Numbered from the stretch's first letter, positions 17,938 through 27,739 are shown. The stretch: 64,000 nt of DNA from Dongia deserti (GCF_003574735.1 NZ_QORW01000005.1:124001-188000), one strand, 5' to 3'. Notes: generated by a model not told the origin, from the letters alone. Numbers and translations: made by a program.

Positions 17938-18540
17938 ATGCTGGATCGCGCCGCGCGGCGGCTGATCGACCCCGTGCTGGACGAGCTGGCGCTCGCCGCC
18001 CACCAGCGCGGCCTGACCGCCAATCAGATCACAGTCGTCGGGTTTGCGTGCGGTCTGGCAACGATCGGGGCTATCGCGCTGCAATCCTATGAACTGGCGC
18101 TGCTGCTGTTGCTGGCCAACCGGCTGGCGGATGGCATTGACGGCGCGCTGGCGCGCCGCGTGGGCGCGACCGATCTTGGCGGCTACCTCGATATCGTTCT
18201 CGACTTCATCATCTATTCCGGGACGGCTTTCGCCTTCGCATTGGCGCAGCCGGACCGTGCACTGGCAGCGGCGTTCCTGATCTTCTCCTTCATGGGGACG
18301 GGGTCGAGCTTTCTGGCCTTCGCGATTTTTGCCGCCAAGCGGAAGCTGGATGGGGAAGCGGCGACCAACAAGAGCTTCTACTATCTCGGCGGTATCACGG
18401 AGGGAACGGAGACAATCCTTTTCTTCGTGATTATCCTGCTGTTTCCCGGCTGGTTTCCGGTTGCCGCCTATATCTATGGGACCCTCTGCTGGCTGACCAC
18501 GATCGGCCGCATCGGGGCCGCGGTGCAGAGATTGCGATAG
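17938..18540 (+). CDS. CDP-alcohol phosphatidyltransferase family protein
   Basis: A 200-residue membrane enzyme with the complete CDP-OH-P motif (Asp65, Asp68-Gly69, Ala72-Arg73, Gly81, Asp85, Asp89 within LADGIDGALARR and GGYLDIVLDF). Its N-terminus (LTANQITVVGFACGL) resembles PgsA/Pcs-type proteins. The acceptor alcohol cannot be read from sequence; glycerol phosphate, inositol phosphate and choline are all known in the family. It sits 24 bases after pssA and 9 bases before a methyltransferase gene, so it is probably part of the phospholipid operon. Confidence 0.88.
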   Translation: MLDRAARRLIDPVLDELALAAHQRGLTANQITVVGFACGLATIGAIALQSYELALLLLLANRLADGIDGALARRVGATDLGGYLDIVLDFIIYSGTAFAFALAQPDRALAAAFLIFSFMGTGSSFLAFAIFAAKRKLDGEAATNKSFYYLGGITEGTETILFFVIILLFPGWFPVAAYIYGTLCWLTTIGRIGAAVQRLR

Positions 18541-18549
18541 AGGCAAAGA

Positions 18550-19293
18550 ATGCAGACAAAACAATCGACACAGAGTTGGAGTGAAGAGACCTCCGCCAGC
18601 TTCATCGCCTATGGACGGTTTTTCAATCCGGAGCGCGAGCGCCAGTTCGATGTGATCGGCGACCTCGTGGGCGCGGCAGTGGAACGCGAAAGCACGCCGC
18701 TGATCGTGGAGCTCTGCTGCGGCGCGGGCGATCTGGCAGTGTTCCTGCTGGGGAAGTTCCCGACGGCTCGCTATGTGGCACTCGATGGATCAGCGGCGAT
18801 GCTCGCGGAGACAACACGGCAATGCGCGCCCTTCCGCGACCGCCTGACGACGCAGACGTTCGACCTCGGCAGCGATGATTGGCGCTGGATGCGAGAGCAG
18901 CCGCGTGTCATCGTGAGCTCCCTGGCGGTGCATCACCTGGACGGCAACGGCAAGCGTAAGCTGTTCCGGGATCTTCATTGCCTGCTGAAGCCCGGCGGAG
19001 CGTTCGTGCTGGCCGATATCATGCGTCCGGCATCCGAGGCCGGCTTCGCTCTCGCGGCCGAAGCCTATGAGCGCGCAGTCGCCATGCGATCTCTCGAGGA
19101 ACTCGGCGACCTCAGCATGCTGGACAAGCTGCGCGAGCTCAGGTGGAACTATTTCCGCTATCCGGACGACGACGCGATCGATCAGCCATCCACGATCAAA
19201 GAACATCTGGCGTGGCTTGAGGAGGCCGGCTTCCGCGGTGTCGACCTCTACTGGGCCTTGGCAAGCCACGCGATCGTCAGCGGTACCAAGTAG
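18550..19293 (+). CDS. Class I SAM-dependent methyltransferase
   Basis: A 247-residue cytoplasmic methyltransferase with motif I VELCCGAGDLAVFLLG (about 53-68), an acidic motif II region (YVALDGSAAML), SSLAVHHLDG and LKPGGAFVLADI as the later motifs. The acceptor is unknown. Its position as the last gene of the psd-pssA operon suggests a lipid-related substrate such as a phosphatidylethanolamine headgroup, but no sequence feature proves this. Its stop abuts the convergent stop of the RND transporter gene at 19294. Confidence 0.85.
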   Translation: MQTKQSTQSWSEETSASFIAYGRFFNPERERQFDVIGDLVGAAVERESTPLIVELCCGAGDLAVFLLGKFPTARYVALDGSAAMLAETTRQCAPFRDRLTTQTFDLGSDDWRWMREQPRVIVSSLAVHHLDGNGKRKLFRDLHCLLKPGGAFVLADIMRPASEAGFALAAEAYERAVAMRSLEELGDLSMLDKLRELRWNYFRYPDDDAIDQPSTIKEHLAWLEEAGFRGVDLYWALASHAIVSGTK

Positions 19294-22200
19294 CTATTCC
19301 GCCTGCGCCGGCTCAGCGCCGATCTGTCGCGTACGATCGCGCCGGCGCGCGAGCCAGTCATAGAAGCGGCCCTGTAGCTCCAACGCGCAAGGTGTGAATA
19401 TCAGCGTCAAAGGCGAAGCGAACAGCACGCCGAACGTGATGGCGGTCGCGAGCGGGGCCCACCATTGCGTAGATGGCGCATAGAAGGTGATGTCGCGCCC
19501 GATGAAATCGACCGTCATGTGAAAGACGAGCGGAAGCAGGCCGAGGACCGTGGTCAGCTTGGTCAGGATGACGGGCCGCAAGCGCTGAACGCCGGTGACC
19601 AGCAGCGCCTCGCGCCGCGATTTCGCGGTCTTCTTGAGATGATCGTAGGTGTCGATGAGGACGATGTTGTTGTTGACGATGATGCCGGCGAGCGCGATGA
19701 CGCCGATACCGGTCATCACGATTCCAAACGGCTGCTGCAGGACCAGAAGGCCGAACATCACGCCGATCGAGGACATGATGACCGCGCTCAGCACCAGAAA
19801 CACCGAGAAGAAGCTGTTGAACTGCAGCAGCAGGATGAGCGTGATCAAGAACATGGTGGCGATTGCCGCCAGTGTCAGGAAGTTGGCGGACTCCTGGCGA
19901 TCTTCATCCTCGCCCGTGAACGCGACATTGACGGATGGATCGAGCCCTGGATCGGTCGCCAGCCACGCCTTGATCGCTTCCAGCTCTGCGTAGGCCTGGA
20001 CGCCCGGCTTCACATCGGATTCGACGTCGATGACCCGCACACCATCGACCCGGCGCACCAGCGCCAGCTTCGGCTTGGCGGTCCGGTCGACGAAATTGCT
20101 CAGCGGCACGGACCCGTTGGCGGTCGGGATGCGCAGCTGGTCGATCTCGCTGATGTTGCGCACCTCCGACGGGAAGCGTGCCACGATGTCGATCTCATCG
20201 TCGGCGTCGTCCGGCCGGTAGTCCCCGAACTTCAGTCCGCGCGTGACCAGCTGGATGACATCGCCCACCGCGGTGACATCGAGGCCATACTTTGCCGCTT
20301 CGGTGCGGTCGACAGCCAGCTCCCACTCGATGCCGGGAACCGGCCGCGAATCCTGCACGTCGATCAAGCCTGGCATCGATTCGAGCTTCTTGCGGACGAT
20401 TTCGGTGGCCGCTTCGAGCGCCACGAAGTCGGTGGAGGTGAGCTGGATGGAAACGGGCTTGCCGCCGCCCGGACCGCCTTCCTCCTCCGTCAGCTCGATC
20501 CGAATGCCGGGGATCGGCGCAGTGCGCTCACGGATCTCCGACAGGATCATATCGACGCTGCGCCTTTTGTCCCAATCGCCGAATTCCAGTGCGATTGTGC
20601 CGATCACGTCTTCTGCCAACTCCTGGCCACCGGACCGCCCGCCGACATCGGCCCTTGTCACGCTATAGACGCTGCGCAGCTCGTGATGCTCGCTGTTGAG
20701 GGCCAGGATCTCGCGCTCGACGGCCTTCACCAGATCGTCCCGCTCCTTGACCGACATGTTGCCGCGGGCATGGATCTGGACCTGGGCGCGCTCCGGCTCG
20801 ACGTCCGGGAAGAACTCGACGCCGGCGCCATAAGATCCGAAGGCCATGACCGTGGCGACCAAGATTCCAATGCCACCTAGAATGACCAGGACCGGACGCC
20901 GCAAGGCACCACGCAGGGCGATCAGGTAAAGCCAGTCCGGTCCCCGCGCGCGGGCAAGCTGCTCCTCGCCGGACAGGCGCTCCGCCTCAAACGCGTGTCG
21001 CTCTTCCGCGTTCGGCTTGCCGATCAGGGCGCCGATGCAGGGAATGAAGACCATCGCCATCAGGAGCGAAGCAAACAAAGTCGCCGACAAGGTGATCGGC
21101 AGGTACTTCATGAACTCGCCGGTCGTGCCCGGCCAGAAGGCCATCGGCCCGAACGCGGCGATGATGGTGGCGATCGAGGAAAAGATCGGCCAGGCCATGC
21201 GCTTGGTCGCCTCGGCATAGGCGGCGCGGCGATCCATTCCGTTCAGCATGCAGCGGTCGGCGAACTCCACCAGGATGATGGCGCCATCGACCAGCATGCC
21301 GGTCGCCATGATGAGGCTGAACAGAACCACGATGTTGATCGTGATGCCGAAGCCCGCCAGCATCAGCAGGCCGATGAGGAACGATCCCGGCACGGCGATG
21401 CCGACGATCAGGCCGCCGCGCAGACCGAGCGAGGCCACGACCACGATCAGCACCAGCAGGACAGCCGTGATCAGGCTATTTTCCAGCTCGCCCAACATGT
21501 CGCGGATTTGCTGGGAGCTATCCTGCGAAAAGGTGACCTTGACCTGCGGCGGCCATGACTGGCTTTCCGCCGACACCAGCGTACGGACCTGATTGATGGT
21601 TTCGATGATGTTCTCGCCGGCGCGCTTGGAGACCTCGATGCCGATGGCCGGCAGGCCATCGATGCGCGCGACGGATTCGGGATCCTTGAAGGTGCGACGC
21701 AGGCTGGCGATGTCCTTGACCTGGACCACGGCATCGCCGCTGACTTTCACGGGCATCGAGAGGATGTCGTCGGCCGATTCGAACAGACCCGGCACCTTGA
21801 TTGCGAACCGACCCTGGCCGGTATCCATCATTCCGGCGGCAACCAAGCGGTTGGACCGGGCAACGATGGTGCCGATCTCGTCCAGCGCGAGGCCATATGC
21901 TTCGATCCGCAGAGGATCGATGACCAGCTCGACCAACTCCTCACGCTCGCCACTCATGGTGGCTTCGAGGACGGAGGGGACGCTCTCGATCTTGTCCTGG
22001 AGGCGCTCGGCCAGCTGACGCAGCGACCGTTCCGGCACGTCTCCCGAGAGCGTGACGACCAGGACCGGGAACCGGCTGAAGGCGACTTCCTGGATGAAGG
22101 GCTCGTCGGTGTCTTCGGGCAGGTCGGGCTTCGCCAAATCGACCTGCTCGCGCACGTCATCCAAGGCCTTGTCGATGTCGTAGCCGGCCTGGAACTCCAG

Positions 22201-22479
22201 CACGACGCTGGCGCCACCCTGGTAGGTGAGGGAGCGGAACTCCTTCAGCCCTTCGATCGAGCGAATTTGCTGCTCCATCGGCCGCGCCAGCAGGCGCTCG
22301 GCATCGTCCGGCGAGACGCCCTCCAGCGTCATGCTGATGTAGATGAAGGGCAGCTGGATATCTGGCCAGAGCTCCTTCGGCAGGTTCTTGTAGGTGACCC
22401 AACCCGCAAGCAGCAGCAGGACGAGCCCCGCCAGCACGACGCGGCTGTTGGCGATGATCCCTTCGACCAGGCGGCTCAT
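19294..22479 (-). CDS. Efflux RND transporter permease subunit
   Basis: A 1,061-residue inner-membrane proton antiporter of the AcrB/MdtB fold. It has TM1 at about 11-28, a large periplasmic loop with porter motifs, TM helices clustering at 335-490, a cytoplasmic linker, and a second half repeating the pattern to the C-terminus. In TM4 the usual Asp-Asp pair reads LVDGAI (Asp398, Gly399), a variant seen in some RND branches. Its start overlaps the stop of the adaptor gene by four bases. No outer-membrane channel gene is adjacent. Substrate is unknown. Confidence 0.95.
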   Translation of the reverse strand: MSRLVEGIIANSRVVLAGLVLLLLAGWVTYKNLPKELWPDIQLPFIYISMTLEGVSPDDAERLLARPMEQQIRSIEGLKEFRSLTYQGGASVVLEFQAGYDIDKALDDVREQVDLAKPDLPEDTDEPFIQEVAFSRFPVLVVTLSGDVPERSLRQLAERLQDKIESVPSVLEATMSGEREELVELVIDPLRIEAYGLALDEIGTIVARSNRLVAAGMMDTGQGRFAIKVPGLFESADDILSMPVKVSGDAVVQVKDIASLRRTFKDPESVARIDGLPAIGIEVSKRAGENIIETINQVRTLVSAESQSWPPQVKVTFSQDSSQQIRDMLGELENSLITAVLLVLIVVVASLGLRGGLIVGIAVPGSFLIGLLMLAGFGITINIVVLFSLIMATGMLVDGAIILVEFADRCMLNGMDRRAAYAEATKRMAWPIFSSIATIIAAFGPMAFWPGTTGEFMKYLPITLSATLFASLLMAMVFIPCIGALIGKPNAEERHAFEAERLSGEEQLARARGPDWLYLIALRGALRRPVLVILGGIGILVATVMAFGSYGAGVEFFPDVEPERAQVQIHARGNMSVKERDDLVKAVEREILALNSEHHELRSVYSVTRADVGGRSGGQELAEDVIGTIALEFGDWDKRRSVDMILSEIRERTAPIPGIRIELTEEEGGPGGGKPVSIQLTSTDFVALEAATEIVRKKLESMPGLIDVQDSRPVPGIEWELAVDRTEAAKYGLDVTAVGDVIQLVTRGLKFGDYRPDDADDEIDIVARFPSEVRNISEIDQLRIPTANGSVPLSNFVDRTAKPKLALVRRVDGVRVIDVESDVKPGVQAYAELEAIKAWLATDPGLDPSVNVAFTGEDEDRQESANFLTLAAIATMFLITLILLLQFNSFFSVFLVLSAVIMSSIGVMFGLLVLQQPFGIVMTGIGVIALAGIIVNNNIVLIDTYDHLKKTAKSRREALLVTGVQRLRPVILTKLTTVLGLLPLVFHMTVDFIGRDITFYAPSTQWWAPLATAITFGVLFASPLTLIFTPCALELQGRFYDWLARRRDRTRQIGAEPAQAE

Positions 22480-23660
22480 TGCGTCGTGGTTTCCGCCGCT
22501 CCGGATTTTGTCTCGACCGGGCGCACCAGTTGATCGTCAATGACGAAATCCTGGCCGACCACGATCATGCGCGCGGTCGGAGCGAGGCCAGTGATCCACA
22601 AGCCGCGCGAGTCCTCGCGCAAGATCTGGACGGGCGCGAAACGCACGGTGTCGGCTTCATCGACCAGCTTCACGCCCACTTCGCCGCTCGGCCCCAGCGT
22701 GAGGACGGCCGGCGAGATGCGGTGCGCCGGGACATCCTCCACCGGCACCACGAGCTCGGCCGACAGTCCATCACGGATCTCGTAATCCGCATTCGGCACC
22801 TCGACCTCGATCCGGAAGGTACGGGTCTGGGTTTCCGCTCGCGCGGCGATGAAACGCAAGGCGCCAACGACTTCGCGTCCATCCAGCAGCCGCGCACGAG
22901 CGGGACCGCCGATTTCGAGCTGACTGACGTCGCGCTCGGTCGCGTAGCCGACGATCACGATGGGGTCGAGATCGATGATGGTGGCGACCGGATCGGCAAT
23001 CTGCAGGTAATGCCCGACTTCGGCATTGCGGTCATCTAGCACGCCCTCGATCGGCGCCTTGATCGAGAGGTGCGAAATCTCGACCTCCATGCTTTTGACC
23101 TGCGCCTGCGCCAGCGCCAGATTGGCGGCGAGCTCGGCGAGGTTGAGCTTGGGCGCGAAGCCTTTCTCGGCCAAGCGCCTGGAGGCTTCGGATTCGGCTT
23201 GGCGCTGTTGCAGCAGCGCCTTGGCTTCAGCCAGGCGTGCGGCACGGTCCGCTCCATCGAGCACCGCGATCAAATCACCCTTATGAACCAGAGCGCCTTC
23301 GTCGACCGGAATCTCGACAACGCGGCCCGTGGTCTCTGCGCGTACTTCCACCACGCGGTCGGCCTCGGTCCGCCCGCGCAGCACGATGGTGCGCGGCTGG
23401 GGCTCGGCCTTGGAGGTCGCGACCTGCACGCTGACCAGCTCGCCCGGCCTGGTCAACGGCGGCCCCGATGGCACGTCAACCGGTGCCGCGCCGGCGGCCA
23501 CATCGATATCGTTATCCGGCTTGGGTTCCTGGAGCTGAGCCGCTTCTGCGCTCACCGCCGGAGCCGATCTGCCGGTGTCCGACTTGAACAGCATGCCGGA
23601 CCCCAGCCACCCGGCGGCCAGCAGCGCAATTGTTCCGGCAATCAAATATGAACGTCGCAT
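22476..23660 (-). CDS. Efflux RND transporter periplasmic adaptor subunit
   Basis: A 394-residue membrane fusion protein. It has an N-terminal hydrophobic anchor (about 5-22), a Pro/Ala-rich spacer, a lipoyl-like half-motif (VVEVRAETTGRVVEIPVDEG), a coiled-coil hairpin rich in Ala/Glu/Leu (about 145-190), and the returning lipoyl half with beta-barrel (IKAPIEGVLDDRNAEVGHYL). It links the RND permease to an outer-membrane channel. The ATG at 23660 gives a natural N-terminal anchor; an in-frame start 17 codons upstream is possible. Translationally coupled to the permease. Confidence 0.93.
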   Translation of the reverse strand: MRRSYLIAGTIALLAAGWLGSGMLFKSDTGRSAPAVSAEAAQLQEPKPDNDIDVAAGAAPVDVPSGPPLTRPGELVSVQVATSKAEPQPRTIVLRGRTEADRVVEVRAETTGRVVEIPVDEGALVHKGDLIAVLDGADRAARLAEAKALLQQRQAESEASRRLAEKGFAPKLNLAELAANLALAQAQVKSMEVEISHLSIKAPIEGVLDDRNAEVGHYLQIADPVATIIDLDPIVIVGYATERDVSQLEIGGPARARLLDGREVVGALRFIAARAETQTRTFRIEVEVPNADYEIRDGLSAELVVPVEDVPAHRISPAVLTLGPSGEVGVKLVDEADTVRFAPVQILREDSRGLWITGLAPTARMIVVGQDFVIDDQLVRPVETKSGAAETTTQ

Positions 23661-23798
23661 GATGAAGGATGTCGCTTCGTCAATCCAAATCCCACCAATT
23701 GGCGCCAGCAACGAGCAGCTTTCGGCGCTCAGTCGGCGGTCGTTGGTTCAGTTCAGCGCTCAAACATGGGTGAAGGGCCGTGAGCGGTTTTATGCTTG

Positions 23799-24521
23799 TT
23801 ATTTGCGGCCGTGATGGACTTGCAGGCTCTGCACGATCTCCATCAGCTTATCGCGCTCCATGATAAATAGATTTCGGCCTTTCCGCTTCAACAGGCCGGA
23901 CGGGTAGAGCTGGCTGACCGCCCTGTTGACGGTTTCCCGAGTCGTGCCGGTCAGGCTGGCAATCTCATGCATCGGCGGCAGCGGCCGGACCACCCATAAG
24001 CCCGGCACCGCCGCATCCGGCTTCGCCATGCGCAACAACTCGGCATAGACCCGCTGCGCGGCCTGGAGCGTCGCCAGTTCCATGATGCGGATGCCCGTCG
24101 TGCGCACGATGTTCGAGAGCCGTTGCAGGACGCCGAACGCCATCGGCGCATGCTTCATCAGCAGATCGCGGAAGAGCTCGGCCGGCATGATGGCGACGTC
24201 GGTTGCTTCCATCGCCGTGACCGTGGCGGAGCGCGGCTCCTGGTCGATCGCGGCCAGCTCTCCGAACATGTCGCCGGCGCGGATGATTCCGAGTGTTACT
24301 TCCCGTCCAGCGGGGGAAAACGTGACAGCCGCAGCGGCGCCCTTGAGCACGAAAAACACCTCGCGCGTCAGGCTGCCCTTGTCCAGCAGGGTCTCGGCCT
24401 TGGCATAGCTGCGGAACCGGCACTGGCCTTCCACGGCCTTCAGTTCCGGGTCCGAAATGCACTCGAAGAGCTTGATCCCGCGCAGGGACCGGGCCGATTG
24501 AAGGGCGAGGGTCGTCGACAT
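23799..24521 (-). CDS. Crp/Fnr family transcriptional regulator
   Basis: A 240-residue regulator with an N-terminal cyclic-nucleotide-binding-like beta roll (residues about 20-130, including RAGDMFGELAAIDQEPRSATV, close to the CAP ligand pocket). The C-terminal winged helix contains IASLTGTTRETVNRAVSQL. The phosphate-binding cassette FGELAAIDQEPRSA fits a cAMP-type rather than iron-sulfur FNR protein, and there is no N-terminal cysteine cluster. The start is ATG 24521 or GTG 24530; neither has a strong ribosome binding site. It lies upstream of the RND operon on the same strand and might regulate it; this is not shown. Confidence 0.9.
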   Translation of the reverse strand: MSTTLALQSARSLRGIKLFECISDPELKAVEGQCRFRSYAKAETLLDKGSLTREVFFVLKGAAAAVTFSPAGREVTLGIIRAGDMFGELAAIDQEPRSATVTAMEATDVAIMPAELFRDLLMKHAPMAFGVLQRLSNIVRTTGIRIMELATLQAAQRVYAELLRMAKPDAAVPGLWVVRPLPPMHEIASLTGTTRETVNRAVSQLYPSGLLKRKGRNLFIMERDKLMEIVQSLQVHHGRK

Positions 24522-24614
24522 GCGCGCCACAATAACGAAAGACGGTGCGATTTTCCAATGGCGGTAGCGCGATAAATGCGCGCAAAACGGTCACGTCACC
24601 GTCATTTTGACGGG

Positions 24615-25871
24615 TTAGTTCCGCCGGTTCGGGCGCAGATACCAGAATACGGCCAGGATCTGCAGAGCCAGGACCAAGCCAAAGGCCCAGTGATAGCCGC
24701 CCGGATCGACAGCCCCCTCGCCGGTCGCACGGAACTGGTCGAGGATCGCGCCGATCCCCCACTGCAGCGCCCAAGCCGTGGCAAACAGCAGCAGATTCGC
24801 GGTGCTTTGCGCACGGCCGGCCGCAGCCGTGCCGAAATGAGCTGCCAAGGTGGCATAGCCGAGATTGCCGGCCTGCCCTGCGAATCCAAACAGGAACCAG
24901 GGCAGGAACGGGGAAACCGGCACGTGAAGGATGATCAGCAGCTGGCTGAGCGCAAACAGCAGGAATGAACAGCCCACCACCAGCCCGATGGTGAAGCCGC
25001 GGCGTTGCGCCCGGTCCGCGATCCAGCCGGTCGTCAGCGAACCAATTACGAAACCAATGGCCATGATGAACAACACGTCCGCCACCGAAGCGCGGTCGAG
25101 CGCCGCGACATCCGACAACCAGCGACCGGCCCACAGTGTCTGTATGGCAATGAAGGCGCCGGACATGGTCGCGACCATGGGCACAACGCGCCAGAACACG
25201 GCGTCCCTTGTGATTCGACCGATCACGTGCAGCTGTGCCGTCAAGCCTTCGCGCGAGCCGGATTGTCCCTCCGCGGCCTGATCCTTCGGCACGCAAGAGA
25301 AGATCAGCAGCGCGACGCCAACCGTGGCGGCGGCCAGCAAATCGAACATGGAACGCCACCCGATCAGCTGCGCCAGCCAATCGGCCGGACTCGTTGCGGT
25401 GACGACGCCGAGCGCACCGATCGCGATCATCGTGGAATTGCCGAGCGCCACGCGCGGCATCGGCAACCAGATCGCATTGGCTTTAAAAGCCGACATGAGG
25501 CAGCCGCACAGGCCAAGCCCCAAGATGCCGCGCGCGACGGTGAGCGACCAGGGATCGGGCGCCAGCGCGAACAGAGCGGCGCCGGTCGCGGATACCAGCA
25601 GCAGTACTGTCTGCACGCGGCGCGGGCCGAAGCGATCCAACAGCAGCCCGAGCGGGAGCTGGAACAAGGTGAAGCCGAACAGATAGGCAGCGGTGAGCCG
25701 GCCGAGTTCACCCGGGCTGAGATCGAGCTCCGTGATCAGATCGGGCGCGATCACCTGATTCACCGCGCGGAACAGGTAGGACATGAAATAGCCGAGCGCG
25801 AACGGCAGCAGTGCACGGAAGACAATGGCCCACGGAATGCGATCGACAACGGTGGCTTTCTGCACAGCCAT
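24615..25871 (-). CDS. MFS transporter
   Basis: A 418-residue major facilitator with 12 predicted membrane helices. The loop 2-3 motif appears as GLLLDRFGPRRVQ (about residues 76-88), and the first helices (FRALLPFALGYFMSYLFRAV) resemble nitrate/organic anion or sugar-phosphate type members. A 20-30-residue cytoplasmic loop splits the halves. Substrate cannot be assigned. It starts three bases after the EamA gene stop, so the two transporters are probably cotranscribed. Confidence 0.92.
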   Translation of the reverse strand: MAVQKATVVDRIPWAIVFRALLPFALGYFMSYLFRAVNQVIAPDLITELDLSPGELGRLTAAYLFGFTLFQLPLGLLLDRFGPRRVQTVLLLVSATGAALFALAPDPWSLTVARGILGLGLCGCLMSAFKANAIWLPMPRVALGNSTMIAIGALGVVTATSPADWLAQLIGWRSMFDLLAAATVGVALLIFSCVPKDQAAEGQSGSREGLTAQLHVIGRITRDAVFWRVVPMVATMSGAFIAIQTLWAGRWLSDVAALDRASVADVLFIMAIGFVIGSLTTGWIADRAQRRGFTIGLVVGCSFLLFALSQLLIILHVPVSPFLPWFLFGFAGQAGNLGYATLAAHFGTAAAGRAQSTANLLLFATAWALQWGIGAILDQFRATGEGAVDPGGYHWAFGLVLALQILAVFWYLRPNRRN

Positions 25872-25874
25872 GGC

Positions 25875-26762
25875 TCACTCGACCGGCGGCGCGATGCGCT
25901 TGGCCTGACCCATTTCGGAAACGGTGTTCCAGATGACGGCGGCAATCACAAGCGCGCCGCCGATCAAGGCGCGATCGCCTGGATATTCGTGCAGGGTCGG
26001 CCAAACCCAGACCCAAATGGGCGCCAAGATCGATTCGAGCAGGCTGAGCAGGATTGCCTCGCCTGCCGGGATCAGACGGGCACCGGTGGTGAAGAGGATG
26101 AAACCGATGCCGAGCTGGCAGGCGCCGAACAGAAAGAGCAGCGTCAAGTCTGTCCCCTCCACGGAAGCAGGACTGCCCAGCGCGCCGCCGATCATGACAA
26201 GCCAAAGTGATGAGAGGCAGGTCGCCGGCGTCATGCGGACATGACTGAAGCGGCGCACCAGGACGGTCGCCAGCGCAAAGGCGATCATGATAAGCAGGGA
26301 CAGGGCGATGCCGAGGAAATCGCCGGTTGCCTCCTGATCGGAAACCGTGATGCCGACGCCTGCCAGCGCCAGCAGCATGGCCGCCGCCTTGATCCAGGTC
26401 ATCCGCTCGCCCAGCCATAGCCACGCCAGCACGCCCGCGACCAGCGGCGCCGCGCTCTGCAAGAACAGGATGGTGGCGACCGTCGTGTGCTGCAGCGCGA
26501 TCACGAAGCTGGTCGACGCGGCACCGAAACAGATCGCGACACCCAATCCACCCCAGCCGAGGTCGCGGAACAGGGCGAGGATCTTCCGGCCGTCACGAAC
26601 GGCCATGTAGAGCAGGAGGGTCAGGGACGCGAAGACACCGCGCCAAAACACGATGGTCCAGGCATCGGCCTCGACATGGCGTACGATGAGGCCGCCCGTG
26701 CTCCACACCGCGGCGGCACCGGCAACCATCGCGACACCGCGCGCATGCAGCGACCAGGACAC
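25875..26762 (-). CDS. EamA family (DMT superfamily) transporter
   Basis: A 295-residue protein with ten hydrophobic helices in two EamA repeats, the first beginning VAGAAAVWSTGGLIVRHV and the second near ALATVLVRR. DMT transporters usually export metabolites or amino acids. The chosen start is GTG at 26762, which gives normal family length; the preceding open frame (27 more codons) is Pro/Cys-rich and unlikely coding. An ATG 11 codons further in is another option. It precedes the MFS gene by three bases and follows the LysR gene (same strand) by 95 bases. Confidence 0.85.
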   Translation of the reverse strand: MSWSLHARGVAMVAGAAAVWSTGGLIVRHVEADAWTIVFWRGVFASLTLLLYMAVRDGRKILALFRDLGWGGLGVAICFGAASTSFVIALQHTTVATILFLQSAAPLVAGVLAWLWLGERMTWIKAAAMLLALAGVGITVSDQEATGDFLGIALSLLIMIAFALATVLVRRFSHVRMTPATCLSSLWLVMIGGALGSPASVEGTDLTLLFLFGACQLGIGFILFTTGARLIPAGEAILLSLLESILAPIWVWVWPTLHEYPGDRALIGGALVIAAVIWNTVSEMGQAKRIAPPVE

Positions 26763-26857
26763 AGAAGGACATCCCCTGACAAAGGGGTGCCAGCATAAGG
26801 GCGGCGATCCGTCTGGCAAGACAGCCGGCCGCATGACTGGCATGCGGGCGAGATGCG

Positions 26858-27739
26858 TCAGCCCTCCGCGCGCGCCTTAGCCAGGAGCCAGCGGCGAAAA
26901 GTGCGAAAGGCCATATGGCCGCGCGCCTCTGCTCGATAGATCAGGCGCCAGCGCAGCTGCGGTTCCTCGATGGTCAGCGAAAACGGTGCGACCAGCCGGC
27001 CTTCACGCAGATCGCTGGTGATGTAGGGCGCGCGGATGAGTGCCACGCCCAGCCCATCCAGTGCGGCCTGGATGGCGAATGCGGAAAAATCGAATGAAAC
27101 GACATGGAGCCGGGAGCGATCAGGCAGCCCGGCTGCGGCCAGCCAACGCGGCCAGTCCTCCGGCGAGTGCCGGACATCGAGCAGCTTTTCGCGCGCAAGG
27201 TCGGCAGGAGCTTTCAACCTTTTGGCAATGTCGGGCCGACACACCGCCATCAGGCGGCCGGAGAACAGCGCGTCGCTGACGAAGCCGGGAACCTGCGCGC
27301 CGGCGAGACGAATGGCCGCGAGCGTGTCAGGGCCGGGCGTCACCTCGCGACTGATCGTCGTCGCCAGACGCAGATCGATCTCAGGATGCTTGGCGTGAAA
27401 CTCGGTCAAATGGGGGATGAGCCACCGCATCGCGAAGGTTGGCCCGACCGAGAGGGTGACGGTTGGATCGTCGATCACCCGGCGCGCCTCGGCCACCGTC
27501 GTCTCCAGCCGGCGGAATCCGTCGCCCAGTCCAGATTGCAGCGACAAGGCGAAGGCAGTCGGGCGCGACTGATTGGCTTTGCGCTCGAACAGGGGGCGGG
27601 CGAGCTGGCGCTCAACCTCCTTCACGAGGCGGGAGATCGCGGTCTGCGTGACGCCGAGCTCCTTCGCCGCCGCCGCGAAGGAGCCAAGGCGCAGCGCGGC
27701 CTCCACGGCGCGCAATCCACGCAGGCTCGGCAGCCACAT
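26858..27739 (-). CDS. LysR-type transcriptional regulator (GcvA-like)
   Basis: A 293-residue regulator. The N-terminal winged helix (LPSLRGLRAVEAALRLGSFA, then AAKELGVTQTAISRLVKEVE) is followed by a periplasmic-binding-like effector domain from about residue 92. The effector domain includes IQAALDGLGVALIRAPYI, typical of the GcvA/AmpR-like subgroup. It is transcribed divergently from the TauE-type exporter across 120 bases holding an imperfect inverted repeat (27800-27822), so the exporter is its most likely target. The downstream EamA and MFS genes could also respond. Confidence 0.92.
   Translation of the reverse strand: MWLPSLRGLRAVEAALRLGSFAAAAKELGVTQTAISRLVKEVERQLARPLFERKANQSRPTAFALSLQSGLGDGFRRLETTVAEARRVIDDPTVTLSVGPTFAMRWLIPHLTEFHAKHPEIDLRLATTISREVTPGPDTLAAIRLAGAQVPGFVSDALFSGRLMAVCRPDIAKRLKAPADLAREKLLDVRHSPEDWPRWLAAAGLPDRSRLHVVSFDFSAFAIQAALDGLGVALIRAPYITSDLREGRLVAPFSLTIEEPQLRWRLIYRAEARGHMAFRTFRRWLLAKARAEG

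Noticed and set aside
19465-20880. 471-codon plus-strand open frame
   Set aside because: Antisense to the RND permease gene; composition typical of an out-of-frame GC-rich shadow.
23965-25380. 471-codon minus-strand open frame
   Set aside because: Overlaps the MFS and Crp/Fnr genes in a different frame; a shadow, not a fusion.
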